NCBI GenBank assembly: GCA_947303465.1
Contig: CAMYYI010000016.1
Coordinates: 1 to 44,339 of the forward strand
Source: an uncultured Bacteroidales bacterium
GTDB taxonomy: Bacteria; Bacteroidota; Bacteroidia; Bacteroidales; UBA932
Length of the DNA: 44,339 bases
Reading direction: 5' to 3'
A program made the position numbers and the translations under genes. Below are positions 1-7,889 of this stretch, one piece after another; within the stretch, counting starts at the first letter, position 1; each line of letters begins with the position of its first letter. The notes beneath the pieces were generated by a model, which had not been told where the DNA came from, made no database searches, and saw only the letters and a program-made list of their open reading frames with translations.

Positions 1-54
1 AACTCCTATTGCAAGATTGAGAATCTTGAGTACTAACCGTTATACGAACCCAGC
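1..54 (-). tRNA. tRNA-Glu (anticodon CTC), partial at window edge
   Basis: Read on the minus strand, positions 54 to 1 give a 7-nt acceptor strand GCTGGGT, T8-C9, a 4-bp D stem (GTAT/GTAC) around an AACGGTTA loop, and an anticodon stem CAAGA/TCTTG around loop TTCTCAA. The anticodon is therefore CTC, which decodes GAG. The variable region and the first bases of the T arm follow, then the window ends, so the 3' third is not visible. An exact promoter lies just upstream at 66-96. Confidence 0.9.
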
Positions 55-65
55 AGATTGGAGTG

Positions 66-96
66 CAAAGATAGTGAAGTTTTTTAAATCAGCAAA
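66..96 (-). promoter_or_regulatory. Bacteroidetes-type promoter of tRNA-Glu
   Basis: On the minus strand a TTTG (-33 element, 93-96) is followed by exactly 19 nt and TATCTTTG (-7 element, 66-73). This matches the TTTG-N19-TAnnTTTG consensus of the Bacteroidetes primary sigma factor. It is correctly placed for the tRNA beginning at 54. Confidence 0.85.
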
Positions 97-116
97 TTTT
101 TTCTGCACTCCCTCAT

Positions 117-2303
117 TTATAATATGTTGTTGAACTGCGATTCGGCAGTCTCCTGCAGGCCGGACGGCACTGCGGCGAAGAAGTTGAATCCGGTACGCTG
201 CTCTATGGCGTCGATAGTGGTCTTGTACGCAGCATCGGAATAATTCTTACCGGTGTGAGCCTTGTTCTCATAGATATAAGCCGCACTGCGGGCAGCCGTC
301 ATCGTACCGGAGCTGTCGAAGCTGCAAAGCATGAGAAGCTTGTACATGTGGCTGGGACGGGCGACGGTTCCGCCGTCATTGCTCGGGCCGCTGTCTCCAT
401 CTTCGAACAGGGTGCCGGATACCACATACAGGGTATCGCGTGCGGTAAGGGATGCCGCTTTGCTCTGAACCGCACCTTCCAGGCTGCTCCATACTCCGCT
501 GTTGAAGCTATTGGCCCATTGGGGAACCTGATTGGTAAAATAGAAGGTTTGGCAATTTGCGCCGTAGGTAGTCTGACGGTCGTTTGAAGCGCATAGATGG
601 CCCCTGTCATATCCGCTGCTTCCGCCTTCAGTAGAGCCACTCGACTGCCAGGATGCAGGGATAGCAGGATCGTAGCTGGTCTTCTCATCAAACTTGCCGG
701 TGCGGCCTATATTGTTATCTATGTAAGTGACTCCGTGCATGGGACATGCAACCCAGAGGGCACAACGTCTGTTCTTATCGACCATGGTTGTATAGTTGCG
801 CAGCTTGCGGCCGTTGTACAGGAAGGTGTGGGTGACCACCTTCAGGTCTGGATCGGGGAGATCGAATTCGTGCCATACGCTCGTGCCGTTTTCGTCATCT
901 CCGAAAGTTTCGTTGCCTGTAGCAGTGGCAACAACCGATTCTACAGCAGGCATTTCATTGCAGTCCAGGAAACCGCGTCCGGGCACGAATCCGGAGTACA
1001 CATAAGTCACTGACACCTTGGTAAAAGCAAGGTTGCCAAGTTTGTTGCCTACGTGCCAGGTAACGCTACAACCGGAAACCGTCTGAGCCGTTCCGCTCGC
1101 GGGACCGTCGAACGACGGCACGACACTACCGGTTCCCTTGTTCACCGTATAAGTAAGCGTGACGCTCTGAAGCTCATATCCGGGCGCGGCCTTTATCTTG
1201 ATATTGCCGTAATCTGCGGCATATATACGCCAGTTTTTTCCGGAGTTATAGAACTTTCCGCAATTGTTGTAGCCATTGGTCTCTACCGTAATTACATCAT
1301 CCAGCCTCAACACCTCATACTTAACACCGTTCTCTGGGGTAATACCTGCGCCGTTCAGCATTTCCACTATGGTTTTGCTAACGGTTGTGGTGGCTGCAGT
1401 GGATTCCCGGTTCTGACAGCTTCCGAGGTCAACATCGAATCCCCTCACCACACTGCGCCTGAACGTCTGGGACGATTTCAAGGGGAAGCTGTATCTGGCC
1501 ATGTCTGTCACCACGGTAACAGTACCGTCGTAGCTGCCGGGAGCAAGGACCATGAAGACGGAGGCCGCAACATCGCCGGAAGCTGCAATTGCAGGCGCGG
1601 AAGCTACTGCGGTCTCAATTATAGTGGCCGAATAGCCGGAAATCGCAAGGCTCTCTTCATCATCCGGAATGATTGTGGTAATATCTTTTGTAAACGGTCC
1701 CGCCACCGGAGCAGTTGCCTGGAACCTCACGCTCTGTATGGTCTCGGACCGGAACGACGGGTTGCTGGAGTATACCCGGAACTCGGCTACAGCGGCAAGG
1801 TTATAGAGATGTATGCCGCCTATCGGGGTTTGCTGCGAACTACCGGCATACATGGCAGGAATCTCGAAAGGTGCAGCTGCCAAGGGCATGGCATCGAAAT
1901 CGAACTCAGTGCCGTTCTGACTCTGGGAGGGGGGAATTTCAAAACGCACCTCATGGGCGCTAGGGGTAGAGTTGTTGTAGGGATAATAAACGTAGAGCAA
2001 CTCTCCCGCCTGCAATCCGCCGGGACGGTAGATATTGAAAGACGAGGGCGTTCCGACCGTGATGTTGGAGTACGCAGGAGCATCCGAGGCTACCACTGTG
2101 CCCAGCCTGTCGCCGGCTTCCCAGTGCCCGTATCTGCCCCTTTCGTCTTCTGCAAGAACCGCTTTTGTTCCGTCTGCTGAAAGGGTGAAAGTATAAATGT
2201 CCGATGGCCTGTCATCAGACATGATATCCTTGGAACAGGAGGCGAGGACCGACGCGAAGAGGACGGCCGCCGCAAAACTCTTAAAGTAAGCCGCCGTCTT
2301 CAT
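117..2303 (-). CDS. Secreted lipoprotein: fimbrillin-like region fused to DNA/RNA non-specific endonuclease
   Basis: Predicted surface or periplasmic nuclease of 728 residues. A lipoprotein signal ends at Cys23 (VLASC). Residues about 35-300 resemble a fimbrillin-like domain: they carry the HWEAGD and FEIPPSQ-type motifs common in that family. Residues about 305-440 look like a second beta-sandwich (GKNWRIYAAD, SVTLTYTV). The C-terminal half is a NucA/EndoG-type beta-beta-alpha metal nuclease with the catalytic DRGH at 566-569 and the metal-binding Asn of FTNQVPQ about 25 residues later. The enzyme should cut DNA and RNA without sequence specificity, using Mg2+. The start ATG lies inside an upstream 43-codon ORF (2281-2412) with a 23-nt overlap, which suggests translational coupling. 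Nuclease assignment is firm; the roles of the N-terminal domains are inferred. Confidence 0.88.
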   Translation of the reverse strand: MKTAAYFKSFAAAVLFASVLASCSKDIMSDDRPSDIYTFTLSADGTKAVLAEDERGRYGHWEAGDRLGTVVASDAPAYSNITVGTPSSFNIYRPGGLQAGELLYVYYPYNNSTPSAHEVRFEIPPSQSQNGTEFDFDAMPLAAAPFEIPAMYAGSSQQTPIGGIHLYNLAAVAEFRVYSSNPSFRSETIQSVRFQATAPVAGPFTKDITTIIPDDEESLAISGYSATIIETAVASAPAIAASGDVAASVFMVLAPGSYDGTVTVVTDMARYSFPLKSSQTFRRSVVRGFDVDLGSCQNRESTAATTTVSKTIVEMLNGAGITPENGVKYEVLRLDDVITVETNGYNNCGKFYNSGKNWRIYAADYGNIKIKAAPGYELQSVTLTYTVNKGTGSVVPSFDGPASGTAQTVSGCSVTWHVGNKLGNLAFTKVSVTYVYSGFVPGRGFLDCNEMPAVESVVATATGNETFGDDENGTSVWHEFDLPDPDLKVVTHTFLYNGRKLRNYTTMVDKNRRCALWVACPMHGVTYIDNNIGRTGKFDEKTSYDPAIPASWQSSGSTEGGSSGYDRGHLCASNDRQTTYGANCQTFYFTNQVPQWANSFNSGVWSSLEGAVQSKAASLTARDTLYVVSGTLFEDGDSGPSNDGGTVARPSHMYKLLMLCSFDSSGTMTAARSAAYIYENKAHTGKNYSDAAYKTTIDAIEQRTGFNFFAAVPSGLQETAESQFNNIL

Positions 2304-2412
2304 AATCGAGATATTCTGTATTGTCGTCGCCGTTAAAACTGGATGCCAGCACGCATTCCGGAATGCGCGCCGTCAACTCCGTATCCGGAGAATAGTAAAT
2401 CTGCTTTTGCAT
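2281..2412 (-). CDS. Small 43-residue ORF overlapping the nuclease start
   Basis: An ATG at 2412 opens a 43-codon ORF ending in TAA at 2281-2283. The last 23 nt contain the start of the nuclease gene in another frame. The product begins MQKQIYYSPDTEL, contains VLASSFNGDD and has an acidic tail ending EDGGLL. It resembles, from memory, short Bacteroidales peptides found ahead of fimbrillin-like lipoproteins, but I cannot confirm homology. An exact -7 box (TATATTTG, 2429-2436) lies 16 nt upstream of its ATG, so it would be the first ORF of the transcript. It could be a real peptide or a leader ORF that controls translation of the nuclease. Confidence 0.55.
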   Translation of the reverse strand: MQKQIYYSPDTELTARIPECVLASSFNGDDNTEYLDYEDGGLL

Positions 2413-2428
2413 GGTGATTATCAGCACT

Positions 2429-2436
2429 CAAATATA
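2429..2436 (-). promoter_or_regulatory. -7 promoter element for small ORF and nuclease
   Basis: TATATTTG on the minus strand is an exact TAnnTTTG box 16 nt before the small ORF. A T-rich stretch, shared with the poly-T of the rpmE2 terminator, occupies the place of the -33 element, so terminator and promoter abut. Confidence 0.7.
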
Positions 2437-2448
2437 ATCAATAATCAC

Positions 2449-2489
2449 CAAAAAAGAAAAGCCCCGGAATTCCTGGAACTCCGGGGCTT
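2449..2489 (-). terminator. Rho-independent terminator of rpmE2
   Basis: A perfect 10-bp stem (2459-2468 with 2480-2489, AAGCCCCGGA/TCCGGGGCTT) with an 11-nt loop is followed on the minus strand by a T-rich run (2449-2458). It lies 22 nt past the rpmE2 stop codon. Confidence 0.9.
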
Positions 2490-2510
2490 CTGCCTATCTG
2501 TACGCAAAAA

Positions 2511-2762
2511 TTATTTCTTGCGAGCCTTGTAACGCTGGTAGAACTGGTCCACACGGCCGGCGGTGTCGACGATCTTCATCTTGCCGGTGTAGAAAGGATG
2601 AGAAGTGTTGGAAATCTCAAGCTTCACGAGAGGATATTCAACGCCCTCGATAGTTATCGTCTCCTTGGTGTTGGCGCAACTGCGGGTGATGAACACGTCT
2701 TCGTTGGACATATCCTTGAAAGCTACAAGTCGGTAGGTTTCGGGATGGATTCCTTGTTTCAT
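2511..2762 (-). CDS. rpmE2: 50S ribosomal protein L31 type B
   Basis: An 83-residue large-subunit ribosomal protein. It begins [11 protein letters not shown], has the HPFYTGK motif around residue 56, and ends in a basic tail RYKARKK. It lacks the CxxC zinc ligands of the classical L31, so it is the zinc-free type B form that is standard in Bacteroidetes. Length is normal for the family. It has its own consensus promoter and a strong terminator, so it is a single-gene transcript within a run of minus-strand genes. Confidence 0.97.
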   Translation of the reverse strand: MKQGIHPETYRLVAFKDMSNEDVFITRSCANTKETITIEGVEYPLVKLEISNTSHPFYTGKMKIVDTAGRVDQFYQRYKARKK

Positions 2763-2789
2763 TGTAAACTATAGTTTTTAATGCGGGCG

Positions 2790-2820
2790 CAAAGTTAGCA
2801 CAATTTTGCGAAAAAGCAAA
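2790..2820 (-). promoter_or_regulatory. Promoter of rpmE2
   Basis: TTTG (2817-2820), a 19-nt spacer and TAACTTTG (2790-2797) on the minus strand form a perfect Bacteroidetes consensus promoter. The -33 element touches the stop codon of the upstream gene. The leader to the ATG at 2762 is about 20 nt. Confidence 0.88.
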
Positions 2821-3879
2821 CTATTTAATCCTGTACGGCGCGTCTTCGTAAAGCAGATAGCGCTTGGCTTTGCGTATCCACTTCTGCTCTTCCAGCTTTA
2901 CGTGTTCCTGCACTATGTCAAAGGTTATCCGGCCGCGCAGGTACTCGCTTATGACAGGGTCGTTGATGCGGTCCAGCAGCTCACGGGTAATCTCGAAACG
3001 GGAATCGCGGTCCGCGAACCAGCGCATGAGCTGAAGGGTATGCAGGAGAGAATGGTATTGTGCACCTGGCAGGAGTATGATCTGATAGCCGTGACATACC
3101 TCCCCAGCATATTTTCCGAATGCCGGAGTGAATGAGCAGGGGCGCATAAGTACTCCCTGCGGACTCGGGGGGATGGAACTGTTACTGACGAAAGGAGCAC
3201 CTATGTACTCGTACGGACGCGGCGTACCCGTGCCTGCAGTAATGGCCGTGGCGCTCCACAGGCCTCCGCCGCTGTACATGTCGCAGGTAAACAGTCCGGG
3301 AATGTCGGGAGCAGGTGCTATGGTCCAGGGCAACAGGTCCTTTCCTACTTCGCCGGCAAGTGCCGAAATAATGTGCAGGGGGAAGCGGGCGCCTATCTCA
3401 GAGCACCACAGGTTACAAAGCTCGGCCAGGGTAAGTCCGTGACGATGAGCCACTTTAGGTGTCCATAACTCGGGCTCCAACACCGGAATGGTCCCTTCTA
3501 CAACCCGCCCAGCCGGATTGATGTGGTCTATGATATACATCGACGGCCCCTCCTCCATGCGCGCGCGGAAGCTCAGCAGCCTAAGAACGTCACGTGTGTA
3601 TCCGAAGTAACGGGTACCCACGTCCTGTATCTCGACCACCACCGCATCCAGCCCCTCCAGATCCTCGGCGCTGAAGTCTATATGGCCCGCTGATGGATCG
3701 AGTTCCGCTCCGGCCGGACCGAACACACGCACCAGATTCCCCCGTTTACGGAAAATGTCGTACAGATAAGCCTGTGCGGCACTGTCCCAGCAGTTGGGGG
3801 TGCAAAAGCAGGCAACCCGGCCTTCAGTCAGACTACGGTCGAGTTGCTCGCTTATGGGAGTTGTACGGAAACTAAACAT
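2821..3879 (-). CDS. DUF1343 (NamZ-like) protein, short and without signal peptide
   Basis: A 352-residue protein of the DUF1343 family, which includes the exo-beta-N-acetylmuramidase NamZ. Family landmarks are visible: EIQDVGTRYFGYTRD (about 81-95), DHINPAGR, a GTGTPRPYEYIGAPF stretch around 220, and a C-terminal LLxxxNDP-like segment. Usual members are about 400 residues and exported. This one has no signal peptide and is shortened near residues 45-60, where the PEHG-type motif I expect reads FGPAGAEL. It may therefore be cytoplasmic and altered in catalysis. Its first 8 nt overlap the end of glmM, so the two are co-transcribed, which fits amino-sugar or cell-wall recycling. Family is fairly sure; activity is uncertain. 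Confidence 0.82.
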   Translation of the reverse strand: MFSFRTTPISEQLDRSLTEGRVACFCTPNCWDSAAQAYLYDIFRKRGNLVRVFGPAGAELDPSAGHIDFSAEDLEGLDAVVVEIQDVGTRYFGYTRDVLRLLSFRARMEEGPSMYIIDHINPAGRVVEGTIPVLEPELWTPKVAHRHGLTLAELCNLWCSEIGARFPLHIISALAGEVGKDLLPWTIAPAPDIPGLFTCDMYSGGGLWSATAITAGTGTPRPYEYIGAPFVSNSSIPPSPQGVLMRPCSFTPAFGKYAGEVCHGYQIILLPGAQYHSLLHTLQLMRWFADRDSRFEITRELLDRINDPVISEYLRGRITFDIVQEHVKLEEQKWIRKAKRYLLYEDAPYRIK

Positions 3880-5290
3880 TGCCTATGATGCGCTGCGCAA
3901 GGGCCACCACTTCGGCCGCAAGCGCTTCTGCTTCAGCGGCAGTAGGAGCTTCCGAATAGATACGGATAATTGGTTCGGTATTGGAGCGGCGGAGGTGCAC
4001 CCATCGGCGGGTTGCCTCGAAGTCTATCTTCACGCCGTCGATGGTGTTGACCTTTTCGTTCTTGTAGTGCTCCTTCATCTCGTCCAGGATACGGTCTATC
4101 ATCGCCTTGTCGCTCAGGTCGATACGGTTCTTGGCAATGAAGTACGGCGGCAGGGTTGCCTTGTAGGCACTGGCGCTGAGCTTCTTATGGGCCAGCTGGC
4201 TGAGGAAGAGAGCTACGCCTACCATGGCGTCGCGTCCGCAGTGGGAGGCGGGATAGATGACGCCGCCGTTGCCTTCGCCGCCGATGAGGGCGCCGACCTT
4301 GTGCATGAGGGTTGTCACGTTGACCTCACCTACGGCAGATGCATAATAGGTGCCGCCATGAGCCTCGGTAACGTCGCGCAGGGCGCGGCTGGAGCTGAGG
4401 TTGGAAACCGTGGCGAGCGGCTTCACGCCACGCTTGACGGCATCGTCAAGCAGATAGTCTGCAACTGCTACGAGAGTATATTCCTCCACAAACGGCTGGC
4501 CGTTTTCGCATATGAAGGCCAGACGGTCCACGTCCGGGTCTACGCTCACGCCGAGGTCCGCCTTTTCGCGCACTACGGTCTCGCTGAGTTCCACCAGGTT
4601 CTGCGGCAGGGGCTCTGGATTGTGGGCGAAATCACCGGTGGGATTACCGTTGAGAGTGATGCACTTGACGCCAAGACGCTTGAGCAGGCGCGGCATTATG
4701 ATGCCTCCGACAGAATTGATTGCATCCAGCACAACGGTGAAACCGGCGGCCTTAACAGCCTCAACATCCACGGCATCCAGCTTAAGCACTGCATCTATGT
4801 GCTCGTCCGTGAAATCATGGTCTTCAATTACGCCCAACTCGTCCACAGGTGCGAAGTCGAAATCTCCGCTCTCCGCACAGTCGAGTATGGCCTGTCCCTG
4901 GACCGCAGTGAGGAACTCACCGTTCTCGTTAAGGAGCTTGAGGGCGTTCCACTGGCGGGGGTTGTGGCTGGCGGTAATGATGATGCCGCCGTCAGCCTTG
5001 CTGAACGTTACGGCCAGCTCCGTAGTAGGGGTGCTGGCGAAGCCGCAGCGGACTACGTCCACACCGCAGGCAATCAGCGTTCCTATCACCAGCTGCTCTA
5101 CCATCTCGCCGCTTATGCGGGCGTCGCGGCCGACTACCACCTTGTAGCGGTCACCGAAGGGCTGCTTGCGCTCTTTGAGGCATTTGCAGTAGGCGTATGT
5201 AAACTTGACGATATCGACAGGGGTCAGATTATCCCCTGTAGGACCTCCGATTGTACCACGGATGCCGGAAATAGATTTAATCAGTGCCAT
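3872..5290 (-). CDS. glmM: Phosphoglucosamine mutase (alpha-D-phosphohexomutase family)
   Basis: A 472-residue cytosolic enzyme that interconverts glucosamine-6-phosphate and glucosamine-1-phosphate on the way to UDP-GlcNAc. All four family loops are present: the phosphoserine loop TASHNP with Ser108, the Mg-binding DPDVDR at 251-256, the sugar-binding GGEGNGG around 324, and the phosphate-binding RRSNTEP near 440. The N-terminus ALIKSISGIRGTIGG is typical of GlmM. I chose ATG 5290 over a GTG 18 nt upstream because the homologous sequence begins there and a -7 box sits at 5308-5315. A related phosphohexomutase could act on mannose or glucose, but the motifs favour GlmM. It overlaps the DUF1343 gene by 8 nt. 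Confidence 0.9.
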   Translation of the reverse strand: MALIKSISGIRGTIGGPTGDNLTPVDIVKFTYAYCKCLKERKQPFGDRYKVVVGRDARISGEMVEQLVIGTLIACGVDVVRCGFASTPTTELAVTFSKADGGIIITASHNPRQWNALKLLNENGEFLTAVQGQAILDCAESGDFDFAPVDELGVIEDHDFTDEHIDAVLKLDAVDVEAVKAAGFTVVLDAINSVGGIIMPRLLKRLGVKCITLNGNPTGDFAHNPEPLPQNLVELSETVVREKADLGVSVDPDVDRLAFICENGQPFVEEYTLVAVADYLLDDAVKRGVKPLATVSNLSSSRALRDVTEAHGGTYYASAVGEVNVTTLMHKVGALIGGEGNGGVIYPASHCGRDAMVGVALFLSQLAHKKLSASAYKATLPPYFIAKNRIDLSDKAMIDRILDEMKEHYKNEKVNTIDGVKIDFEATRRWVHLRRSNTEPIIRIYSEAPTAAEAEALAAEVVALAQRIIGNV

Positions 5291-5307
5291 AAGCTTATGT
5301 AATTGCA

Positions 5308-5315
5308 CAAATTTA
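5308..5315 (-). promoter_or_regulatory. -7 promoter element of glmM
   Basis: TAAATTTG on the minus strand, with a TTTG about 20 nt upstream at the edge of the divergent gene. The whole divergent spacer is only 49 bp. On the plus strand a near match, TAACTTTA (5328-5335), ends four bases before the ATG of the facing gene. Confidence 0.75.
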
Positions 5316-5339
5316 ACTATTATTGTTTAACTTTACAAA

Positions 5340-6302
5340 ATGGAAAAGACACTTCTCCTTTTGCTGGGTTTCCTTTCGTTTGCATCTTGTTGCAACGGGC
5401 CCGCACAGTATGCCAACAGGGCCGAAGCCATTGCCGCCCAAATACATAACCCCGATTCCAGATACGTGGTGGTTACCTGTCACCGCGGCGACTGGCGCAA
5501 CTTTCCGGAGAACTCGATTCCGGCCATCGAGAGCATAATACGCATGGGAGCCGACATCATGGAACTGGACCTCAAGATGACCTCCGATTCCGTGCTGATA
5601 CTCAGCCACGACGCCACAGTAACACGTTGCACCAACTTCAGCAGCGTGTACAAAAGCGAGCCAGGCAAGAGCGCCAGAGTGAAAGACCTGACGCTGGCGG
5701 AGATAAAGGGCCTGAGCCTCAAGCGGGCGCACGGGGTCACTATAGACACACTTCATATTCCTACTTTGAAAGAGGCCCTGGAGTGCTGCAAAGACCGTAT
5801 TTGCGTGAATGTGGACCAGGGCTATGAGTTTTACGACCAGGTTCTTGCAATTACAGAGGAGCTGGGTGTCACGGATCAGATACTCATCAAGGGCAAGAAG
5901 CCCATCGAGGTGATTGCCGCCCATGAGGCAGCATACGAACACAACATGATGTACATGCCCATAGTGGATATCCAGAAGCCCGCAGGCATTACACTGTTCA
6001 ATTCCTACATGGAACAGGGCGTTGTGCCCCTGGCATATGAAGTCTGCTGGCAGAGCAACGATGACGGAGCCTTCGACGAGGCATGCAGGAAGATACTGGA
6101 CCAGGGCTCCAAGATTTGGGTTAACACCATATGGGCGAGCCTATGCGGCGGTGACGGTAATGACGATGATGCAGCATTTCTGGCCGACGACCCCGGTATG
6201 GTTTATCAGCAGTATCTGGACAAGGGCGTCTCTATGATACAGACCGACCGACCCGAGATGCTTATCGGATGGCTTACGAAAAAAGGTCGCCACACATTGT
6301 AA
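5340..6302 (+). CDS. Glycerophosphodiester phosphodiesterase, lipoprotein
   Basis: A 320-residue GDPD-family enzyme expected to hydrolyse glycerophosphodiesters to glycerol-3-phosphate and an alcohol. A lipoprotein signal ends in FASC at Cys17. The TIM-barrel signature is clear: HRGDW with His48-Arg49, PENS with Glu57, an ELDLKMTSD strand with the metal-binding Glu/Asp, and SHDATV. The C-terminal TDRPEMLIGWL matches the family's closing motif. It would act outside the inner membrane on phospholipid head groups or teichoic-like phosphodiesters. It overlaps nothing and is followed after 11 nt by the M20 peptidase, so the two form an operon. Confidence 0.92.
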   Translation: MEKTLLLLLGFLSFASCCNGPAQYANRAEAIAAQIHNPDSRYVVVTCHRGDWRNFPENSIPAIESIIRMGADIMELDLKMTSDSVLILSHDATVTRCTNFSSVYKSEPGKSARVKDLTLAEIKGLSLKRAHGVTIDTLHIPTLKEALECCKDRICVNVDQGYEFYDQVLAITEELGVTDQILIKGKKPIEVIAAHEAAYEHNMMYMPIVDIQKPAGITLFNSYMEQGVVPLAYEVCWQSNDDGAFDEACRKILDQGSKIWVNTIWASLCGGDGNDDDAAFLADDPGMVYQQYLDKGVSMIQTDRPEMLIGWLTKKGRHTL

Positions 6303-6313
6303 ATCAATCGCTT

Positions 6314-7678
6314 ATGAAACAGTATATAGAGCTGAACAAAGAACGCTTCTTCGAAGAACTTTTCTCCTTGCTGCGCATTCCGTCCGTGAGCGCCAAGGCT
6401 GAGCATAAAGCAGACATGTACGCCTGCGCCGACAGGCTGTGCGAACTGTTGATGGAGGCCGGTGCCGACAGCGCCGCAGTATATGAAACCGACGGCCACC
6501 CGGTGGTCTTCGGGCAGAAGACAGTGGATCCTGCAGCCCGCACCGTCCTGGTGTACGGTCACTACGACGTACAGCCGGTAGAGCCGTTGGAGAAATGGCG
6601 CACGGACCCCTTCGAACCGGTGATAGGTCCCGACTCCACGGGGCAGGATGCGATATGGGGCCGCGGAGCCAACGACGACAAGGGGCAGCTCTTCATGCAT
6701 ATCAAGGCCTTCGAGTTCCTAATGCGGACGGGGCAGCTTAAACATAACGTCAAGTTCCTTTTCGAAGGTGAGGAGGAAATCGGCAGCCCGTCCCTGCCAG
6801 CATGGATAAAGGCCCACAAGAAACTGCTTGCCGCGGATATCTGCCTTGTGAGCGACACCACCATGATAAGCGAAAAGGTGCCCTCCATCAACTGCGGCAT
6901 GCGTGGCCTGAGCTACCTGGAGGTGAAAGTCGTCGGCCCGAACAAAGACCTGCATTCCGGACACTACGGCGGAGCTGTCGCAAACCCCATCCAGGTGCTC
7001 TGCGAGATGATTTCCAAGCTGATAGATGCGGACGGCCGTGTGACCGTACCCGGATTTTACGACAAAGTGGTCGAGCTCTCCCGCGCCGACCGCAGACTGC
7101 TGGCGAAAGCCCCCTTCGACATGAAGGAGTACAAGGAGTTCCTGGATATTGCCGCCGTTCGTGGAGAGAAAGGATATACCACCCTTGAGCGTACCGGAAT
7201 ACGCCCGTGCCTGGACGTCTGCGGTATCTGGGGCGGCTACACCGGAGAGGGCGCCAAGACCGTGCTGCCTTCTGAAGCGCACGCCAAGATTTCCATGCGT
7301 CTGGTTCCGAACCAGCGGAGCGGTGAGATTACCAAGCTGTTCGCTAAATACTTCAAGGCCCTTGCGCCCAAATGCGTAAAAGTGGAAGTCAAGCCCTGCG
7401 AAGGCGGAGACGGCTTCCTCATCCCCATTAGCAGTAGCGCATACAAAGCCGCAAGCCGCGCTGTTTCAGAGGTTTATGGCATTGAGCCCGTGCCCTCCCG
7501 AGGCGGCGGAAGCATAGCCGTACTCGCAGAAGTCCAGAAGATACTCGGTATAGACCCGCTACTGCTCGGTTTCGGCCTCGAACGCGACACCATCCACTCC
7601 CCCAACGAGAGCTACCTCCTCAAGCAGTTCTTCCGCGGAATGGAATCAATAGCGTTGTTCTATCAATACTGGGGATAA
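6314..7678 (+). CDS. M20 family metallopeptidase (dipeptidase)
   Basis: A 454-residue cytosolic di-zinc peptidase of the M20 family (carnosinase/PepD-like). Metal ligands and catalytic residues are visible: His83 and Asp85 in YGHYDVQP, Asp121 in GANDDKG, the catalytic EGEEEIGS around 151-158, the later Asp in LVSDTTM, and His428 in RDTIHSPNE. The dimerisation lid occupies about 210-330 and contains DLHSGHYGG. I chose ATG 6314 because earlier in-frame codons lie inside the upstream gene and the family begins near MKQYIELNK. It probably hydrolyses dipeptides for amino-acid recovery. The exact substrate cannot be read from sequence. Confidence 0.93.
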   Translation: MKQYIELNKERFFEELFSLLRIPSVSAKAEHKADMYACADRLCELLMEAGADSAAVYETDGHPVVFGQKTVDPAARTVLVYGHYDVQPVEPLEKWRTDPFEPVIGPDSTGQDAIWGRGANDDKGQLFMHIKAFEFLMRTGQLKHNVKFLFEGEEEIGSPSLPAWIKAHKKLLAADICLVSDTTMISEKVPSINCGMRGLSYLEVKVVGPNKDLHSGHYGGAVANPIQVLCEMISKLIDADGRVTVPGFYDKVVELSRADRRLLAKAPFDMKEYKEFLDIAAVRGEKGYTTLERTGIRPCLDVCGIWGGYTGEGAKTVLPSEAHAKISMRLVPNQRSGEITKLFAKYFKALAPKCVKVEVKPCEGGDGFLIPISSSAYKAASRAVSEVYGIEPVPSRGGGSIAVLAEVQKILGIDPLLLGFGLERDTIHSPNESYLLKQFFRGMESIALFYQYWG

Positions 7679-7687
7679 TATTCGGGT

Positions 7688-7787
7688 AGATTCTTCACTT
7701 CGTTCAGAATGACATGATGAGCGGAATGACAATTGGCCTTGGCTGATAGCTGTCATTCTGAGGAAGGTGCAACCTGACGAAGAATCT
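7688..7787 (+). repeat. Dispersed palindromic repeat, copy A
   Basis: The left half (7688-7714) is a 27-nt unit containing GATTCTTCACTTCGTTCAG and ending AGAATGACA. An inverted partner (TGTCATTCTG...GAAGAATCT) lies at 7751-7787. The left half is identical to the unit at 11712-11738 and differs at one base from 13061-13087. This copy lies in the gap between two convergent genes. Confidence 0.85.
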
Positions 7788-7794
7788 TTATCAG

Positions 7795-7880
7795 CACCTG
7801 GATACAAAGAGGGCCCGGTCGATTTTGAAAATGCTCAGCATTTTTGTATCATGAGACCGGGTCCTCTTTGTAGTCAGGTG
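7795..7880. terminator. Long nested hairpin between convergent genes
   Basis: Two 26-nt arms (7795-7820 and 7855-7880) pair with only three mismatches. The 34-nt loop contains a second, perfect palindrome, AAAATGCT-C-AGCATTTT (7828-7844). The structure begins 10 nt past the trigger factor stop and lies downstream of the convergent peptidase, so a two-way terminator is the simplest reading. No long T-run follows, so it could instead be a mobile palindrome or a processing site. With repeat copy A it accounts for nearly all of the 211-bp gene-free gap. Confidence 0.6.
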
Positions 7881-7889
7881 CGTAGAGAC

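Noticed and set aside
1..54. tRNA-Glu edge considered as an integration site
   Set aside because: No integrase, direct repeat or phage gene is visible nearby, and the tRNA is cut by the window edge.
1053..2180. A 375-codon plus-strand frame opposite the nuclease gene
   Set aside because: The nuclease on the minus strand has a signal peptide and catalytic motifs; the opposite frame has neither.
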